DNA of 42,382 nt, taken from Nocardia sp. CNY236 (GTDB taxonomy: Bacteria > Actinomycetota > Actinomycetes > Mycobacteriales > Mycobacteriaceae). The DNA is taken from assembly GCF_000482385.1 (NCBI RefSeq), contig NZ_KI519396.1, forward strand, positions 1-42,382, in the 5' to 3' direction. Made by a program: the position numbers and the translations under genes. The notes beneath the pieces were generated by a model, which saw nothing but the letters and a program-made list of their open reading frames with translations, was not told the DNA's origin and did not search any database. Shown here piece after piece: positions 42,307-42,382 of the stretch (the stretch's first letter is position 1; each line of letters begins with the position of its first letter).

Positions 42307-42321
42307 GTTCCGCTGTGGAAC
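42307..42321. promoter_or_regulatory. Inverted repeat before the second XRE gene
   Basis: GTTCC-GCTGT-GGAAC, perfect 5-bp arms, 9 bp before ATG 42331. Probable autoregulatory operator. Confidence 0.5.
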
Positions 42322-42330
42322 AGTGGAGAT

Positions 42331-42382
42331 ATGAGCGACTTCCAGCCCGAGGACGGCCGCTATGTCGGTAGTCAGGTGCGCG
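42331..42382 (+). CDS. XRE-type regulator, N-terminus only (module copy B)
   Basis: Only 17 codons are in the window: MSDFQPEDGRYVGSQVR. The GRYVGSQVR stretch matches the beginning of XRE helix 1 in relatives (compare MGTHVGQAIASERK at 32226). Its place, divergent from the ALGW/33-residue pair, supports the call. The remainder lies beyond the right edge. Confidence 0.6.
   Translation, partial: MSDFQPEDGRYVGSQVR

Larger units (their letters stand above)
33550..42382. mobile_element. Probable second, cargo-bearing element in tandem at ssrA (runs off the window)
   Basis: It begins with ssrA 3'-end copy 2 and its terminator, then the same 69-nt coding fragment as the first element, and ends in the window with the same module (33-residue peptide, ALGW protein, divergent XRE gene). 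Between the two shared ends lie about 8 kb of insertion-sequence relics and Streptomyces-like cargo. The matching order at both ends supports a related element enlarged by insertions. A third ssrA 3'-end repeat should lie beyond the right edge. Confidence 0.5.

Overview
The window is high-GC actinobacterial chromosome, most likely Nocardia or a close relative. The evidence is the core gene set (fadE24-fadE23, ftsE-ftsX, prfB, hisN, recQ, smpB, ssrA), frequent GTG/TTG starts, apparently leaderless genes, and an actinobacterial tmRNA tag (ADSHQREYALAA). Core blocks are interrupted by accessory DNA, decayed genes and integrated elements.

Layout. (1) 1-3.3 kb is the end of a pSAM2-like actinomycete integrative conjugative element: an HUH replication initiator (RepSA type), a small excisionase and a tyrosine integrase, closed by a two-way terminator. 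(2) 3.3-9 kb holds core genes on the minus strand: two acyl-CoA dehydrogenases with a palindromic operator upstream, ftsX, ftsE, a 51-residue membrane ORF, and an MscS channel. (3) 9-23 kb is accessory. It has a DUF6191 protein; a cupin regulator divergent from a thioredoxin-reductase-like enzyme; an esterase; a WYL regulator facing a collapsed ABC ATPase gene and an MDR reductase; a Rid protein; a decayed AbiEii-like gene; a compositionally foreign C45 hydrolase; a methyltransferase with an internal gap; a DUF5919-type regulator/inositol-monophosphatase operon next to a NUDIX gene; a small resolvase-like ('ALGY') protein; and a second NUDIX gene. (4) 23-31.4 kb is core again: prfB, an XRE/MmyB regulator divergent from an FMN reductase, hisN, recQ, a Tat-exported phosphoesterase, a small membrane protein, smpB and ssrA.

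(5) From 31.34 kb to the right edge the sequence looks like tandem elements inserted at the 3' end of ssrA. A 26-bp copy of the ssrA 3' end occurs at 31342 and again at 33550. Each copy is followed at once by its own perfect 14-bp-stem terminator and then by a homologous 69-nt coding fragment. The first element (2.2 kb, no integrase) carries only a module made of an XRE-TPR regulator divergent from a 99-residue resolvase-like protein translationally coupled to a 33-residue transmembrane peptide. The same module returns at 41.79-42.38 kb, so the second element is probably a relative that gained about 8 kb of cargo: an IS701 relic, an exported DRDG-repeat protein, a PKS carrier-domain relic, an erythromycin-esterase-like protein divergent from a two-component system, an IS1380-like relic and a SUKH/DUF6461 fusion. 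A homologue of the 99-residue protein sits alone at 22.1 kb. The XRE-TPR / resolvase-like / 33-residue membrane peptide module is the best candidate here for an undescribed system.
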